DNA from: Clostridium sp. NkU-1
GTDB lineage: Bacteria > Bacillota_A > Clostridia > Lachnospirales > Lachnospiraceae
Length of the DNA: 64,000 bases
Direction: 5' to 3'
Assembly (NCBI GenBank): GCA_001312405.1
Contig: BBDR01000016.1
Coordinates: forward strand, 37,637-101,636
Shown: piece after piece, positions 1-9,048 of the stretch
How the letters are laid out: each line of letters starts with the position of its first letter
How positions within the stretch are numbered: position 1 is the stretch's first letter
The notes under the pieces: generated by a model
What the model was told of the DNA's origin: nothing
Seen by the model: the letters and a program-made list of their open reading frames with translations, nothing else
Database searches by the model: none
Program-made: the position numbers and the translations under genes

Positions 1-234
1 AATTTTAATTTATTAAACGGACAGGACTCCTATCGTTAGGACGATATATCTTACAAGATAAAACTTATATAGCACAAAATAAAAACATGGTAATAATTAT
101 TTGCCCAAGCTATTATGATAATACAAATATATGATTTCAAAATAACGCATCTGCCATCACCTGCCACATGAGACATCAATCATGAATCAGGAGTCTGTTA
201 ACAGGTAGATGGCCGCTGACAGTCAGGAGGACAT

Positions 235-782
235 ATGGTATTATCAGAAGATTTAATTGCTAAAGGATTTTCCTTACAAGATGTAGATGAAAACGACTTA
301 AAAAAAATACATTGATATAAAAAGAACCTGCCATAAGAAATTCGTAGATGAATACAATGGCGGCTGGATCGAGGATATACAAATTATAATAAACGCTGAC
401 AGTTTTCATAGAATGCTAAAATATAGTTGTTTTCAAAAAAATACTGCTATACAATACAATAGTTGGCTTTCTCGCATTTAATGAACTGCCGGATAAGATT
501 AGCGAGATATCCCTCCAGCTTACCGAACCTGTCCGGCAGAAAGGGATAGAATCATTTTATCTGAGGCATATTACAACCCTATCCAAACAAGAAAACAAGC
601 CGATATTTTTAAACGTATATAAATCCGATCCAGTTCAAGAACTATATAAGCAATTTGGATTTAAAATATATGATCAATCAAGGGCACAATATTTAATGAG
701 CTTTAATCAACACAATTCAAATGATATAAGTAACTCATACGATTCCAAAAGCTACATAAACCGCATTTTAATAAAGAGCTAG
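235..782 (+). CDS. GNAT-family N-acetyltransferase, frame-interrupted
   Basis: Probable acyl-CoA-dependent N-acetyltransferase of unknown substrate. It starts at ATG 235 behind a good site (CAGGAGG, 5 nt spacing). The first frame stops after 26 codons at an A8 run (300-307); dropping one A continues to about 475, and a second shift near 470 opens the last frame to TAG 780-782. That last part has the usual GNAT C-terminal pattern: LNVYKSDP, then a Tyr/Phe-rich LYKQFGFKIYDQS segment, which is the alpha4-beta6 region of the fold. The reconstructed protein is about 180 residues, normal for the family. A hairpin-capable sequence (154-163 with 202-212) lies in the leader. No upstream partner gene is visible. 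It could be a real pseudogene, but homopolymer errors like these occur throughout the window. Confidence 0.6.
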
Positions 783-802
783 GAAGAAACGTATATAAAA
801 AC

Positions 803-844
803 AGCCAGCCTTTCATACACAAAGCAAATATTAAAAGGCTGGCT
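803..844 (+). terminator. Hairpin downstream of the acetyltransferase gene
   Basis: An 11-bp inverted repeat (arms 803-813 and 834-844, AGCCAGCC core) begins 21 nt after the stop codon. The T-tract after it is poor, so it is only a moderate terminator candidate. Confidence 0.45.
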
Positions 845-851
845 ATTATCG

Positions 852-909
852 GCAGGATTCTCAAATCGCAGGATTCTCAAATCACTGGATCCTCAAATTA
901 CTGGATCCC
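852..909. repeat. 16-bp tandem repeat, about 3.6 copies
   Basis: Four consecutive 16-base units start at 852, 868, 884 and 900 (unit GCAGGATTCTCAAATC). The first two are identical, the third has three or four changes and the fourth is cut after 10 bases. The tract lies in the gap between two convergent genes and is non-coding. Confidence 0.8.
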
Positions 910-933
910 ATGCCATAATCACCCGAATGATAT

Positions 934-973
934 CCGCCCAAACAGATATTGAGCAGCCCCACTGTTTGGGCGG
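934..973 (-). terminator. Terminator of the M20 peptidase gene
   Basis: A perfect 12-bp inverted repeat (CCGCCCAAACAG, arms 934-945 and 962-973) with a 16-nt loop sits 6 nt beyond the stop of the minus-strand peptidase gene. There is no long T-tract on the minus strand, but position and stem strength suggest a transcript end. Confidence 0.6.
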
Positions 974-979
974 TAGTTC

Positions 980-2413
980 CTAACGGGGAGATACCTCCGG
1001 TGGAATAGCACTCTCATAAGGCTTTCCGCCAAGGCTCTTTTTATGCTCTTCCTTTGCATTATTTATAATCTCAGGATTCTCCAAAAGATCAAGAGCGGTC
1101 ATTGCAATAGTCTTTCCGGCGGCGATCATTCCCTTGTGGGCAATACTTGATTTGCCGGTGGCGACCCACTGCCAGGAATGGGCAGGTGTCCCGTTTGGTG
1201 CAGTCGTGACCACTGCGGTAACCGTTGGAATTGTCCAACTCACATCCCCTACGTCGGTAGAACCACTCATGGGCTTGCCCGGGAAGACAAGGGGAGCAAT
1301 CAGACGGTTAATAGGGCTTTTGGCTTCCTCTTCAATAACTCTCTTTTCTTCACCTGGAAAAAATGCTTCGATCTTTCTTGCAATCGGGTTCCTGGTGGCC
1401 TCCGGAAGCTGGTCATAGAACTGCTTTGCGTAAGCCATTTCCTCCGGGGTATATTCAATGGGACTTACCTGCTTTAAGTTATCATGCATTACCCTGCACA
1501 GTTCCTGATTGACCAAATAGCTTGCACAGGCGGAGTCAAAATCGATTTCCAGCTCTGTTTCCGTCATCATTGCCGCACCCTGGGCAATCTTAACGACACG
1601 GTCGTAAATTTCTTTTGCCTGGTCTGTTCTGGGTGCGCGTACAAAATAGTAAAGCTCCGACGTAGGCTGCACTACATTGGCAGCTGTCCCGCCTGCATCT
1701 GTAAATGCGTAATGAACCCGTCCTTCGTCAATGATATGTTCTCTTAAGAAGTTCACACCGATGTTCATCAGTTCCGCGGCATCCAATGCGCTGCGCCCAT
1801 GTTCAGGAGCGGCGGCAGCATGGGCCGCACGTCCCTTAAACCGGAAGTATGTCTGAAAAACTGCCAGAGAGCTGAAATCCCAAATACCTGTAGAATCCAT
1901 GGGATGCCATGTAAGGGCAACATCAGTCCCATTAAAAATGCCGTCCCTTGCCATAAATGCCTTCCCATAGCCGCTTTCCTCTGCGGGGCAGCCAAACAGG
2001 CGGATGGTTCCTGAAAGCTTAGCCTCTTCCATGTAATCCTTAATGCCCACGGCGCCTGCAAGCGCTCCGGCACCTAATAAGTGATGTCCGCAGCCATGGC
2101 CGCTTTCCCCTGCCTTGATAGGACATGGAGCCGCAACATCGGATTCCTGGCTCATGTTAGCCAAAGCATCGTATTCGGCAAGAATCCCGATCACAGGACT
2201 TCCCTGGCCATATTCGGCAATGAAGGCATCCTTCATTCCTGCAAGGTTCCTGGTTATTTTAAAGCCTTCTTTTTCCATTGCAGCACATAATAAATCTGCA
2301 GACTTATTTAAATCAAAACGAATTTCCGCAAATCCCCATACCTGATCGGAGATATCCGTAAACACATCCCTTTTTTGTTCAATTAATTCTATAATCCGTT
2401 TTTTGCCGTTCAT
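980..2413 (-). CDS. M20-family amidohydrolase (AbgB-like)
   Basis: Zinc-dependent amidohydrolase of the M20 family, closest in look to AbgB, the subunit of p-aminobenzoyl-glutamate hydrolase. The 477-residue frame is intact. Visible features are the metal-binding GHGCGHH segment (about residue 105), the catalytic PAEESGYGK region (about 143), a TWHPMD segment, and the dimerisation-domain RAAHAAAAPEHGRSALDA stretch. The late SGSTDVGDVSW segment supplies another metal ligand region. The start ATG 2413 is preceded by AAGGAG. It is the last gene of a minus-strand series after two membrane proteins, which suggests they import or export an amidated or N-acyl amino acid that this enzyme cleaves in the cytoplasm. 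Family assignment is solid; the substrate is not known. Confidence 0.88.
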   Translation of the reverse strand: MNGKKRIIELIEQKRDVFTDISDQVWGFAEIRFDLNKSADLLCAAMEKEGFKITRNLAGMKDAFIAEYGQGSPVIGILAEYDALANMSQESDVAAPCPIKAGESGHGCGHHLLGAGALAGAVGIKDYMEEAKLSGTIRLFGCPAEESGYGKAFMARDGIFNGTDVALTWHPMDSTGIWDFSSLAVFQTYFRFKGRAAHAAAAPEHGRSALDAAELMNIGVNFLREHIIDEGRVHYAFTDAGGTAANVVQPTSELYYFVRAPRTDQAKEIYDRVVKIAQGAAMMTETELEIDFDSACASYLVNQELCRVMHDNLKQVSPIEYTPEEMAYAKQFYDQLPEATRNPIARKIEAFFPGEEKRVIEEEAKSPINRLIAPLVFPGKPMSGSTDVGDVSWTIPTVTAVVTTAPNGTPAHSWQWVATGKSSIAHKGMIAAGKTIAMTALDLLENPEIINNAKEEHKKSLGGKPYESAIPPEVSPR

Positions 2414-2440
2414 AGCGAAGCTCCTTTCCTTATTTCCATC

Positions 2441-3103
2441 TTATTTATTTTTAATATTGGTAATTAAAATAGATGCACCCACTGAAAGAATCATTGTAAC
2501 AAGGAGCAGATACCCCTGAACCTGGCCGTATTTGGCAGAGAAGAGGACTCCTGATAAGGTGCTGATAATAAGCGGGGTGATTGCCAAAGGAAAGTTTTTA
2601 CGCAGATAGGGCAGCAGCATGGTTCCAAGAAGCGCCGGCATAACGCTGTTGAAGCCTGGCTTTAATATGGGATTGTCTAAATAGTGTATAAAAGGGGTGA
2701 ATAAAAACATGCCTGCAAATATGATTAATGTGGTGGTGATGGAGGACATACCGATGGCAAGCACGGAAACCACCTCTCCCTCGTCGCTGTGAGGCTCCAC
2801 ATCCATAAGGCGGTGGCCTGCTGCTGCGGCCGGAAGCTTCATGTTCATAACATTACCGGTAATAAATGAAAGGTAAGTTCCGCCGGCTCCCAGGATGGGT
2901 GAGAAAGAAATAACTTCTGTAAGCTGGGTAGGAATAAATACAATACAAAGCTGAATGGCAGCGGCAATAATGGCAGCAGGATTCAGTTTTACATCATAAA
3001 TAATGGTTGTAACAATTGGCACCATAAACATAAGTGCAATGCCGATCAGGGTGGACCAGCGCCCTAGCCGGTGAATGGAGCTGTAATAATCGTTCTGTTT
3101 CAT
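2441..3103 (-). CDS. Uncharacterised polytopic membrane protein, partner of the DUF5058-like protein
   Basis: A 220-residue hydrophobic protein with about six predicted membrane segments (for example residues 17-35, 42-58, 112-135, 158-172, 200-215). The frame is intact. It starts at ATG 3103 behind AAAGGAGG and follows the preceding membrane protein gene by 14 bp, so the two are almost certainly co-translated. The loop MDVEPHSDEGEVVS between membrane segments is acidic. I do not recognise a named transporter family. Two small adjacent membrane proteins followed by an M20 amidohydrolase suggest a two-component carrier feeding that enzyme; this is inference from context. Confidence 0.75.
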   Translation of the reverse strand: MKQNDYYSSIHRLGRWSTLIGIALMFMVPIVTTIIYDVKLNPAAIIAAAIQLCIVFIPTQLTEVISFSPILGAGGTYLSFITGNVMNMKLPAAAAGHRLMDVEPHSDEGEVVSVLAIGMSSITTTLIIFAGMFLFTPFIHYLDNPILKPGFNSVMPALLGTMLLPYLRKNFPLAITPLIISTLSGVLFSAKYGQVQGYLLLVTMILSVGASILITNIKNK

Positions 3104-3117
3104 TTATTTTTCCTCCT

Positions 3118-3864
3118 TTACCCTAATATCTGACTGAATATGATAGCAGAGATCATGCCCAGTACAAGACTGATAGGAAAACAAAATTCCGACAGGGCCT
3201 TGATATTGCCTTTTTTTAGCGGCAATATCTAAAGCCAGCTGATCGCCATGGATGTAATTACCACCAGCAGCGGAATAAGACCGATGGCTCCGGTAGTTCC
3301 TACCCGGAAAGGAGCGGATAAATAAGGACCTGAAAAGACACAAAGCAGGGCAATGAACATGGAAGCAAAAATTGCCTGGAAACGTTTTTCTTGTTTTCCC
3401 TTTAGAATCTTAATCCCCTTTTGGATCAGCCTGGAACCAAAAGCGGTGTATAATGGTCCCCAGATGATGCCGATTGTCATAACCCACATGGCACTGACAA
3501 AGACCTCAAGGGTAAAACGGTTGTCGGCAATGCCTTCAAGGCCAAAAGCCTTTGCAGTAACGTCTGCCGCCATATTTTCATATACGCCGGAACCGATTAC
3601 ACTAAGACGCAGCCATGGGAAATAACGTCCAAGGGAAGGCATTAACAGTAACAGGATGATCAGGATCGGTAAGCTTGGCAGAATTGATACCACGCAGCTG
3701 TTGATCATGACCTTTTTCATGGATTTTTTCTCCATACCCAGTTCCAGGCCCCTTGCCCATGCCTTGTGCATGAATATGACGGCCTGTGCCAGCACATATG
3801 CAATAACAATAGCGCAGAGCAAAAATACCACACCGCCGTTTGCAATGTCCAAATAATTGTCCAT
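3118..3864 (-). CDS. DUF5058-like integral membrane protein, frame-interrupted
   Basis: Hydrophobic protein of about 248 residues when reconstructed, with an N-terminal membrane segment (VVFLLCAIVIAYVLAQAV), a basic cytoplasmic loop (EKKSMKKVM) and four or five more membrane spans. The conserved-looking motif SVIGSGVYENMAADV recalls DUF5058, a family I associate with peptidase and amidohydrolase neighbourhoods in Clostridia; that name comes from memory and is tentative. The main frame runs from ATG 3864 to about 3240. A lost base near 3235 and a surplus A in an A7 run near 3215 break the C-terminus, which resumes as GNIKALSEFCFPISLVLG and stops at TAA 3118-3120, just before the next gene's ribosome binding site. 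Function unknown. Confidence 0.65.
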
Positions 3865-4038
3865 AAAAGACCTCCTCTTTCTCTTTTTTGGGGTGACCCC
3901 ACCTTTGATAGGTAAATATTATATAAAAAAACATAAAAAATAAATGATTAATTGTATATAATGTAGGGGATTTCAAGCCTTTTTTTAGACTTGTATTAGA
4001 AAGAGGATAAAAAAAATGGAGGTCAATTTTTAATAATT

Positions 4039-6336
4039 TTACTGTTTTTTTTACGATATAAAGCACTAAGCCATTAAATGTAAGACTTGTATGCAGGGAG
4101 CATTCGCCGTCTGCCTTCTGTTCTAAAAAATAGAAATCCGGCTGTATTACCCGTTCCAGATAGTCTACAACATCGGGATCATTAAGATCCGGCAGACCAG
4201 CTCCTGACCAGCGGTTGAAGATGCCTGCACTTCCCTGGTCAAATATAAATTTCTTGATCCGGTAATTGCCCGGTACCAGTCCCTGAAGGATCAGAGTGAT
4301 CTGATGGATCTCATGCTCGATCAAATACAGGTCCACAGAGTAAAGGGGATTCATGTAATAGGGACGGTATATAACGATATGAAATTCATCCTGCCCTTCT
4401 TTGGTAACGACAATATTATTGTCATAAAATATCAATTCGTCATTTACATAATTAAAGGTTTCCAGCACAAAGTAAACCGGTCGTTTGATTTTTTTTACAA
4501 GGAATAGACCCAGTATTCCAAAATCATGGATTCCTTCAAATTCCTGGATATGATAAGTGCTGATGAGAAATCCAATCGCCTCTACTTTGCCCCATAATTT
4601 CATCATTGTATCAAAAATCAGGGCAGAACGGAAGAAGGTCCCGGATTCTGCTACACCGGTACCTGCCAGGGTATTCCATCGGGTCATATACAAAGGTGGT
4701 ATGGGCAGCTTATGAGCCTTAAAAGACGCCTCTATGGCTTCCACACGGCATACATAGAAATCTTCCAGCAGCTGTTTTGTTCTTGAATTGTCCTGTTCCG
4801 GGACAGGATGGGGGTATCCGTGAAATCCGGCAAAACAGGCAGGGGAAATAAGGCTCTTTAAAGCCTCATAAAAGGCCTCATGCCCTTCCCCTGGCGTTAA
4901 GGCCCAGTCCGGTATGAGAATGCCTAACTGGACCTTAAGACCCTTCTGCTTAAACAGTCGCCAAAGTGAATTATAAAAATCGGCAAGGCTATTTAAATGG
5001 GACGGATCCTTGCATGCAATTTCAAATCTCCAGGGCTCCATGGTCTGCCAGCTGGTATTAGAAAGCAGTATGCCGGCAAAGCAGGACAAGCGTTCCATAT
5101 AACCGTTTAAATTGCCCTGCCAGCGCTCCAATAGGCGTGATACATCAATCTGTACGTAAGGAATGAGCTTAAGCTCTTCGATCTGATGCATGCACTGGTT
5201 GTAAATGTAATTGGAATAAAAGGTGTCATCCTTTACCTTGATCTCATCTAAATCAAAGGATTCAAAATATATAAAGTCAAAGTCAAGCCGTTGGAGTTCC
5301 CTAAGCTGTTCCATGATCTCTGATTGAAGAATATCCGTTATGCGGCCGATATGAATCATCTTTTTCGGCTTTTTTTAACTGGATGCGGGATACCTGGCAC
5401 ATGTCCAGCCTGATTGTATCAGGAGAATACAGGGCCGTATCATGATGCATATCATGCCGTTTCATATACTTGACCAGTTCCAGCAGGTTGTCCTGAAAAT
5501 TTGATGAGATTTCTTCCAGACTGCTTGTCCTTTTTTCCGTAGGTCCTGCATATAATTTCCGGTATTCTCCCGGAGACTTTCCATATTGTTTTTTTGAAGG
5601 CGGCTGTGAAGGCTTTGGCATTGGCAAATCCATGATCCATGGCAACCTTAATGATTGGCTGACTGGTTCCAAGCAAGCTCACGACGGCATGCTCCAGGCG
5701 GACCTGGTTCAAATATTGCAAAAAGCTTGTCCCCATTTTGCATTTAAAATATTTGGAAAAATATTGGGGAGACAGATACATCTGTTTGGCTGTATCCGCC
5801 AATGTGATGGTGGAAGCGTAGTTGCGGTGGATATAATCCACAACATGGCTGAGAGATGCCGTATTTTGCTTCTGATTACCATGAGGGGAATTGTTGGTGG
5901 CTTTAAATCGTTTCATAAGGGTGACTAAAAAGCGGAACAGCAGGGCACGGAATTCCAGATCAGACCCTTCATCCTTCTTCATATGTACCAGGAGCATACG
6001 GGTGAGGTGACGTTTGATTTCGTAAAAACTGTCCGAATCCGATTGCAGGATGGAATTACACTGAAAGGTGCAGTTTAATACCTCTCCGCATTCGTTTTTA
6101 AGGAAATCTTCTTCTATGAGCAGCATAATGGCCAGGTTGTTATATTGGGCAGAGTAGGAATGGATATCCCTGCAATTGATCAGCACAATATCATCCGGGG
6201 ACATGTGATAAATATCGCCATTGATTTCCACTTGTAATCTCCCCTTTAGCAGCAGCACGCACTCCAGACCGCTGTGGGTGTGGGGCAGTATATTTTTAAT
6301 GCTGTTAAGCGTGATCCCTACTGGCATTTGGTTCAT
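4039..6336 (-). CDS. AraC-family regulator with C-terminal GH39-like domain, frame-interrupted
   Basis: Transcription regulator of about 765 residues with three parts: an N-terminal cupin-like sensor (residues about 10-80, with PHTHSG and a HSYSAQYNN stretch), an AraC-type pair of helix-turn-helix motifs (about 165-265, YLSPQYFSKYFKCKMG then VAMDHGFANAKAFTAAFKK), and a TIM-barrel domain resembling GH39 beta-xylosidases (about 300-700, with YMTRWNTLAG and an APDVVDYLE-like end). The barrel probably senses ligand and need not be catalytic. Surplus A residues in A7/A8 runs near 5595, 5370 and 4050 split it into three frames; correcting them gives one protein ending at TAA 4039-4041. It lies upstream of, and in line with, the DUF5058 - membrane protein - M20 genes, which it probably controls. 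Confidence 0.8.
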
Positions 6337-6516
6337 AAACAGGCTCCTTTCAGCGTGTGATTTTTCTTATTATAGCTTATTTTCATATGGCGGAAAAGCA
6401 TAATCCCAATAATAATATACTTAAAGCTGCCGCAAGATAAATCTGCATGATTCCGGGTTGCTGTTTCGTGCAATTTACAACCGAATATTCACCTTGCAGC
6501 AGCCTTATCACAGAAG

Positions 6517-7095
6517 TTAAAAAATGACTGGCTGAATCTGTTTTCCTTCTAAAGCGTATTCCAGTGTATCTGCGATGAGATTCGTGTGTGCGATCATGGA
6601 ATTGGGCTTTTTCACAGGATCATCCTGGCCAAAGGGAACAAAATAAATATTTTTTACGTTATATAATTCACCCACATTTTTAAAGTTGATTCCAAGTGCA
6701 TCATTGGTGGAAAGAGAGATCACCAGAGGCTTGGAATTTCTTAAATGGGCTTTGGCTGCCATGAGCACCGGGGTATCCGTGATGCCGTTGGCAAGCTTAG
6801 CCAGGGTGTTTCCGGTACAGGGAGCGATAAGCAGGATATCCAGATAACCTTTGGGTCCGATAGGCTCTGCTTCCTCCAGGTTCAGGATAGGCTTATTGCC
6901 TGTTATGGCAAAGATCCGGTTAATGTATTCTCCAGTATCTCCGAAACGGGAATCCGTTGTCTGTACATTGGTGGAAAAGATCGGGTATATATCGGATCCT
7001 TTATCAACCAGAACCTTAATTTCCTTTTCTATTTTATCAAAAGTACAAAAGGACCCGGTGATTGCCAGGCCTACTTTCATTCCTTCCAGCTTCAT
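6517..7095 (-). CDS. dpaB: Dipicolinate synthase subunit B
   Basis: Flavoprotein-like subunit of dipicolinate synthase (SpoVFB), which acts with subunit A in the mother cell to make dipicolinic acid from a dihydrodipicolinate-pathway intermediate during sporulation. It is 192 residues, intact and of normal length. The family is recognised from the N-terminal GLAITGSFCTFDK segment, the FGDTGEYINRI motif and the APCTGNTLAKLANGITDTPVLMA run, which form the flavodoxin-like nucleotide fold shared with PPC decarboxylases. It follows dpaA by 11 bp on the same strand. In spore formers the pair is transcribed late in the mother cell; no sigma-factor site could be fixed here. Confidence 0.93.
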   Translation of the reverse strand: MKLEGMKVGLAITGSFCTFDKIEKEIKVLVDKGSDIYPIFSTNVQTTDSRFGDTGEYINRIFAITGNKPILNLEEAEPIGPKGYLDILLIAPCTGNTLAKLANGITDTPVLMAAKAHLRNSKPLVISLSTNDALGINFKNVGELYNVKNIYFVPFGQDDPVKKPNSMIAHTNLIADTLEYALEGKQIQPVIF

Positions 7096-7106
7096 ATGAC
7101 ACTCCT

Positions 7107-7940
7107 TTACGACAGAGACTTAACAATTGCTTCAAACAAAATTTCCGCAGATGACTGGGGAGCGTAGATTCCAGGCAGGCCCGGGCAAAGCCTGGCGCGG
7201 ATATTCTGCTGCCTGCAGGAATCAAAATCAACGCCGCCGGGAGCGGAGGCGATATCAATGATGGTTACGTCAGGGTTCATGGATTGGATCAGCTCTTTTT
7301 CAATGATAAGGGCTGGGATGGTGTTAAAGATAAACTCATAATTCCCAATAACCGGGGACAGATCACAAAGCGCTCTGGCATGAAATCCCATGGAGGACGC
7401 CTGAACAAGCTGTGTTTCCTTTCTGCCGGCAATGGTCACGGCCGCATCCAGGCCCTTTAATTTCAGTGCCAGGGTTTTTGCACACCGTCCAAAGCCGGTC
7501 ACAAGGCATTTACTTTTGTGAAGGCAGCCGGGGCTTAAGCGGATTGCTTCGGCAATGGCGCCCTCCGCAGTTGCAATGGTATTTTTAACGGTGATATCCT
7601 CCATGTCCATATAGTCAAAATATGCAATGCCGTTTTCCCTGGCATATTCCTTTACATAAGCAGGGATGCTTCCGCCGAAAAGGATGTGGTCAGGGGTCAA
7701 AAGATTTAAAAGATTCCCGATACCCAGATCATCCATATTGTTGTCGGAAAACAGGTTGATTTTGTCTCTGGTAAATGGGATGGGACAAAGTATGACATTG
7801 CTGTTTTTCATGGCTTCTTCCATGGAAAATGAGGAATCCTCATTGTTATAGTGAAGGGTTGTTTGAAAGCCGTTTTTGATTAATATCTGGTTTAGATATA
7901 GCTGCCTGGAATCGCCGCCTAAAATAAGAAAATTATACAT
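7107..7940 (-). CDS. dpaA: Dipicolinate synthase subunit A
   Basis: Catalytic NAD(P)-dependent subunit of dipicolinate synthase (SpoVFA), 277 residues, intact. The N-terminal domain opens with FLILGGDSRQLYL and contains DHILFGGSIP; the central Rossmann fold shows GFGRCAKTLALKLKG (about residue 150) followed by a VTIAGRKE strand; the C-terminus has IDIASAPGGVDF and GLPGIYAPQSSAEIL. These are hallmarks of the family. It begins at ATG 7940 and diverges from dapA across about 120 bp. The neighbourhood places the enzyme supplying the branch intermediate (DapA) beside the enzyme that diverts it to the spore core. Confidence 0.93.
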   Translation of the reverse strand: MYNFLILGGDSRQLYLNQILIKNGFQTTLHYNNEDSSFSMEEAMKNSNVILCPIPFTRDKINLFSDNNMDDLGIGNLLNLLTPDHILFGGSIPAYVKEYARENGIAYFDYMDMEDITVKNTIATAEGAIAEAIRLSPGCLHKSKCLVTGFGRCAKTLALKLKGLDAAVTIAGRKETQLVQASSMGFHARALCDLSPVIGNYEFIFNTIPALIIEKELIQSMNPDVTIIDIASAPGGVDFDSCRQQNIRARLCPGLPGIYAPQSSAEILFEAIVKSLS

Positions 7941-8014
7941 ACGGTCATCACTCCTTATAATGGTTTATATGATGAAAAAAATGATTTGTGTATGGTACCA
8001 ACAGGGGATGTTTG

Positions 8015-8034
8015 TCATACTTTTGTTAGTATGA
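8015..8034. promoter_or_regulatory. Dyad in the dpaA-dapA intergenic region
   Basis: A 6-bp inverted repeat (TCATAC at 8015-8020, GTATGA at 8029-8034) with an 8-nt spacer lies between the divergent dpaA and dapA genes, 27 bp before the dapA start. It could be an operator or part of a mother-cell promoter (CATA is a common -10 element for late sigma factors). No binding protein can be named. Confidence 0.3.
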
Positions 8035-8060
8035 ACCTCTAATTTTGGGAATGAGTGCCT

Positions 8061-8964
8061 ATGAAAGATGCGATTTTTAAAGGCTCAGCGGTAGCCATTG
8101 TTACGCCAATGGATAAGCATGGAAACCTGGATTTTAAGGCAATGGAAAAATTACTGAAATTTCAGCTGGAAAACGGAACGGATGCCATTGTGGTCAATGG
8201 AACCACAGGGGAATCCGCCACGCTGGAAGAAAAGGAAAAGCTGGAACTGATAGAATTTGTGGTACATTATGTAAATCATCGGGTTCCCGTGATCATGGGA
8301 ACCGGAAGCAACTGTACGTCCCACGCTGTGCGCCTGTCCCGAAAGGCTCAGTCTTTAGGGGCCTCAGCACTTCTGCAGGTGACTCCGTACTACAACAAAA
8401 CCTCCCAGCACGCTGGTGGAGCATTTTACGGCAGTGGCAGACAGCGTGGAGATCCCCATCATCCTTTATAATGTCCCGACCCGTACCGGGGTAAATATTA
8501 ATCCGGAAACGTATTTAAAGCTTTCAGAACACCCCAATATCCGGGCCATTAAGGAGGCGGGAGGAAATATTTCCAGTATTGCGAAAACTGCGGCCCTATG
8601 CGGCGACAGGCTTGACCTTTATTCAGGAAATGATGACCAGATCGTCCCCATCCTTTCCCTGGGAGGCAAGGGAGTGATCTCTGTCATAGCCAATATTATG
8701 CCCTTTGAGACCCATATGATATGCAAGTACTTTTTTGAGGGTAAAATAGAAAAGAGCAGGAATATGCAGCTGGAGCTGCTTTCAATGATGAATGCCCTGT
8801 TTATGGATGTAAATCCTGTGCCGGTTAAGGCTGCCCTGTCCCTTCTGGGGCTGTGTGATGAAAGCTACAGGCTTCCTCTTACCCCTATGAAGGATAAGGA
8901 TAAAGAGACGTTAATACAGGTTATGAAAACCTATTTTCCCCACTTGAAAGACAACAGTCTGTAA
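8061..8964 (+). CDS. dapA: 4-hydroxy-tetrahydrodipicolinate synthase, frame-interrupted
   Basis: Condenses pyruvate with aspartate semialdehyde at the branch leading to diaminopimelate, lysine and dipicolinate. The TIM-barrel aldolase has NGTTGESATL (phosphate/substrate loop, about residue 44), TPYYNKTSQ (catalytic Tyr, about 110), the downstream ILYNVPTRTG motif and IKEAGGNISS, which carries the Schiff-base Lys. The frame shifts between 8409 and 8415 in a G/C-rich stretch; the second part runs without further interruption to TAA 8962-8964. ATG 8061 is chosen over GTG 8055 because it matches the usual MKDAIFKGSAVAIVTP start. Length is about 300 residues, normal. It is divergent from dpaAB, fitting a role in supplying precursor for spores. 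Confidence 0.9.
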
Positions 8965-9048
8965 CCGTCTTAAATTAATATTTTTTTATTGCATACTTGC
9001 AAGCGCCATGCTATATTTAGTGTAACCAAACAAAGGAGGACGATGTCT

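Noticed and set aside
154..212. Leader hairpin before the first acetyltransferase gene (CCATC-ACCTG with CAGGT-GATGG).
   Set aside because: One bulge, a long loop, no alternative pairing with a terminator, and no leader peptide; not enough for an attenuator call.
3602..4038. C-terminal extension of the AraC-GH39 frame into the DUF5058-like gene, suggesting a fusion.
   Set aside because: After the A8 run the residues are low in similarity to anything and read a different frame of the neighbouring gene; dropping one A gives a stop at 4039-4041, the natural end.
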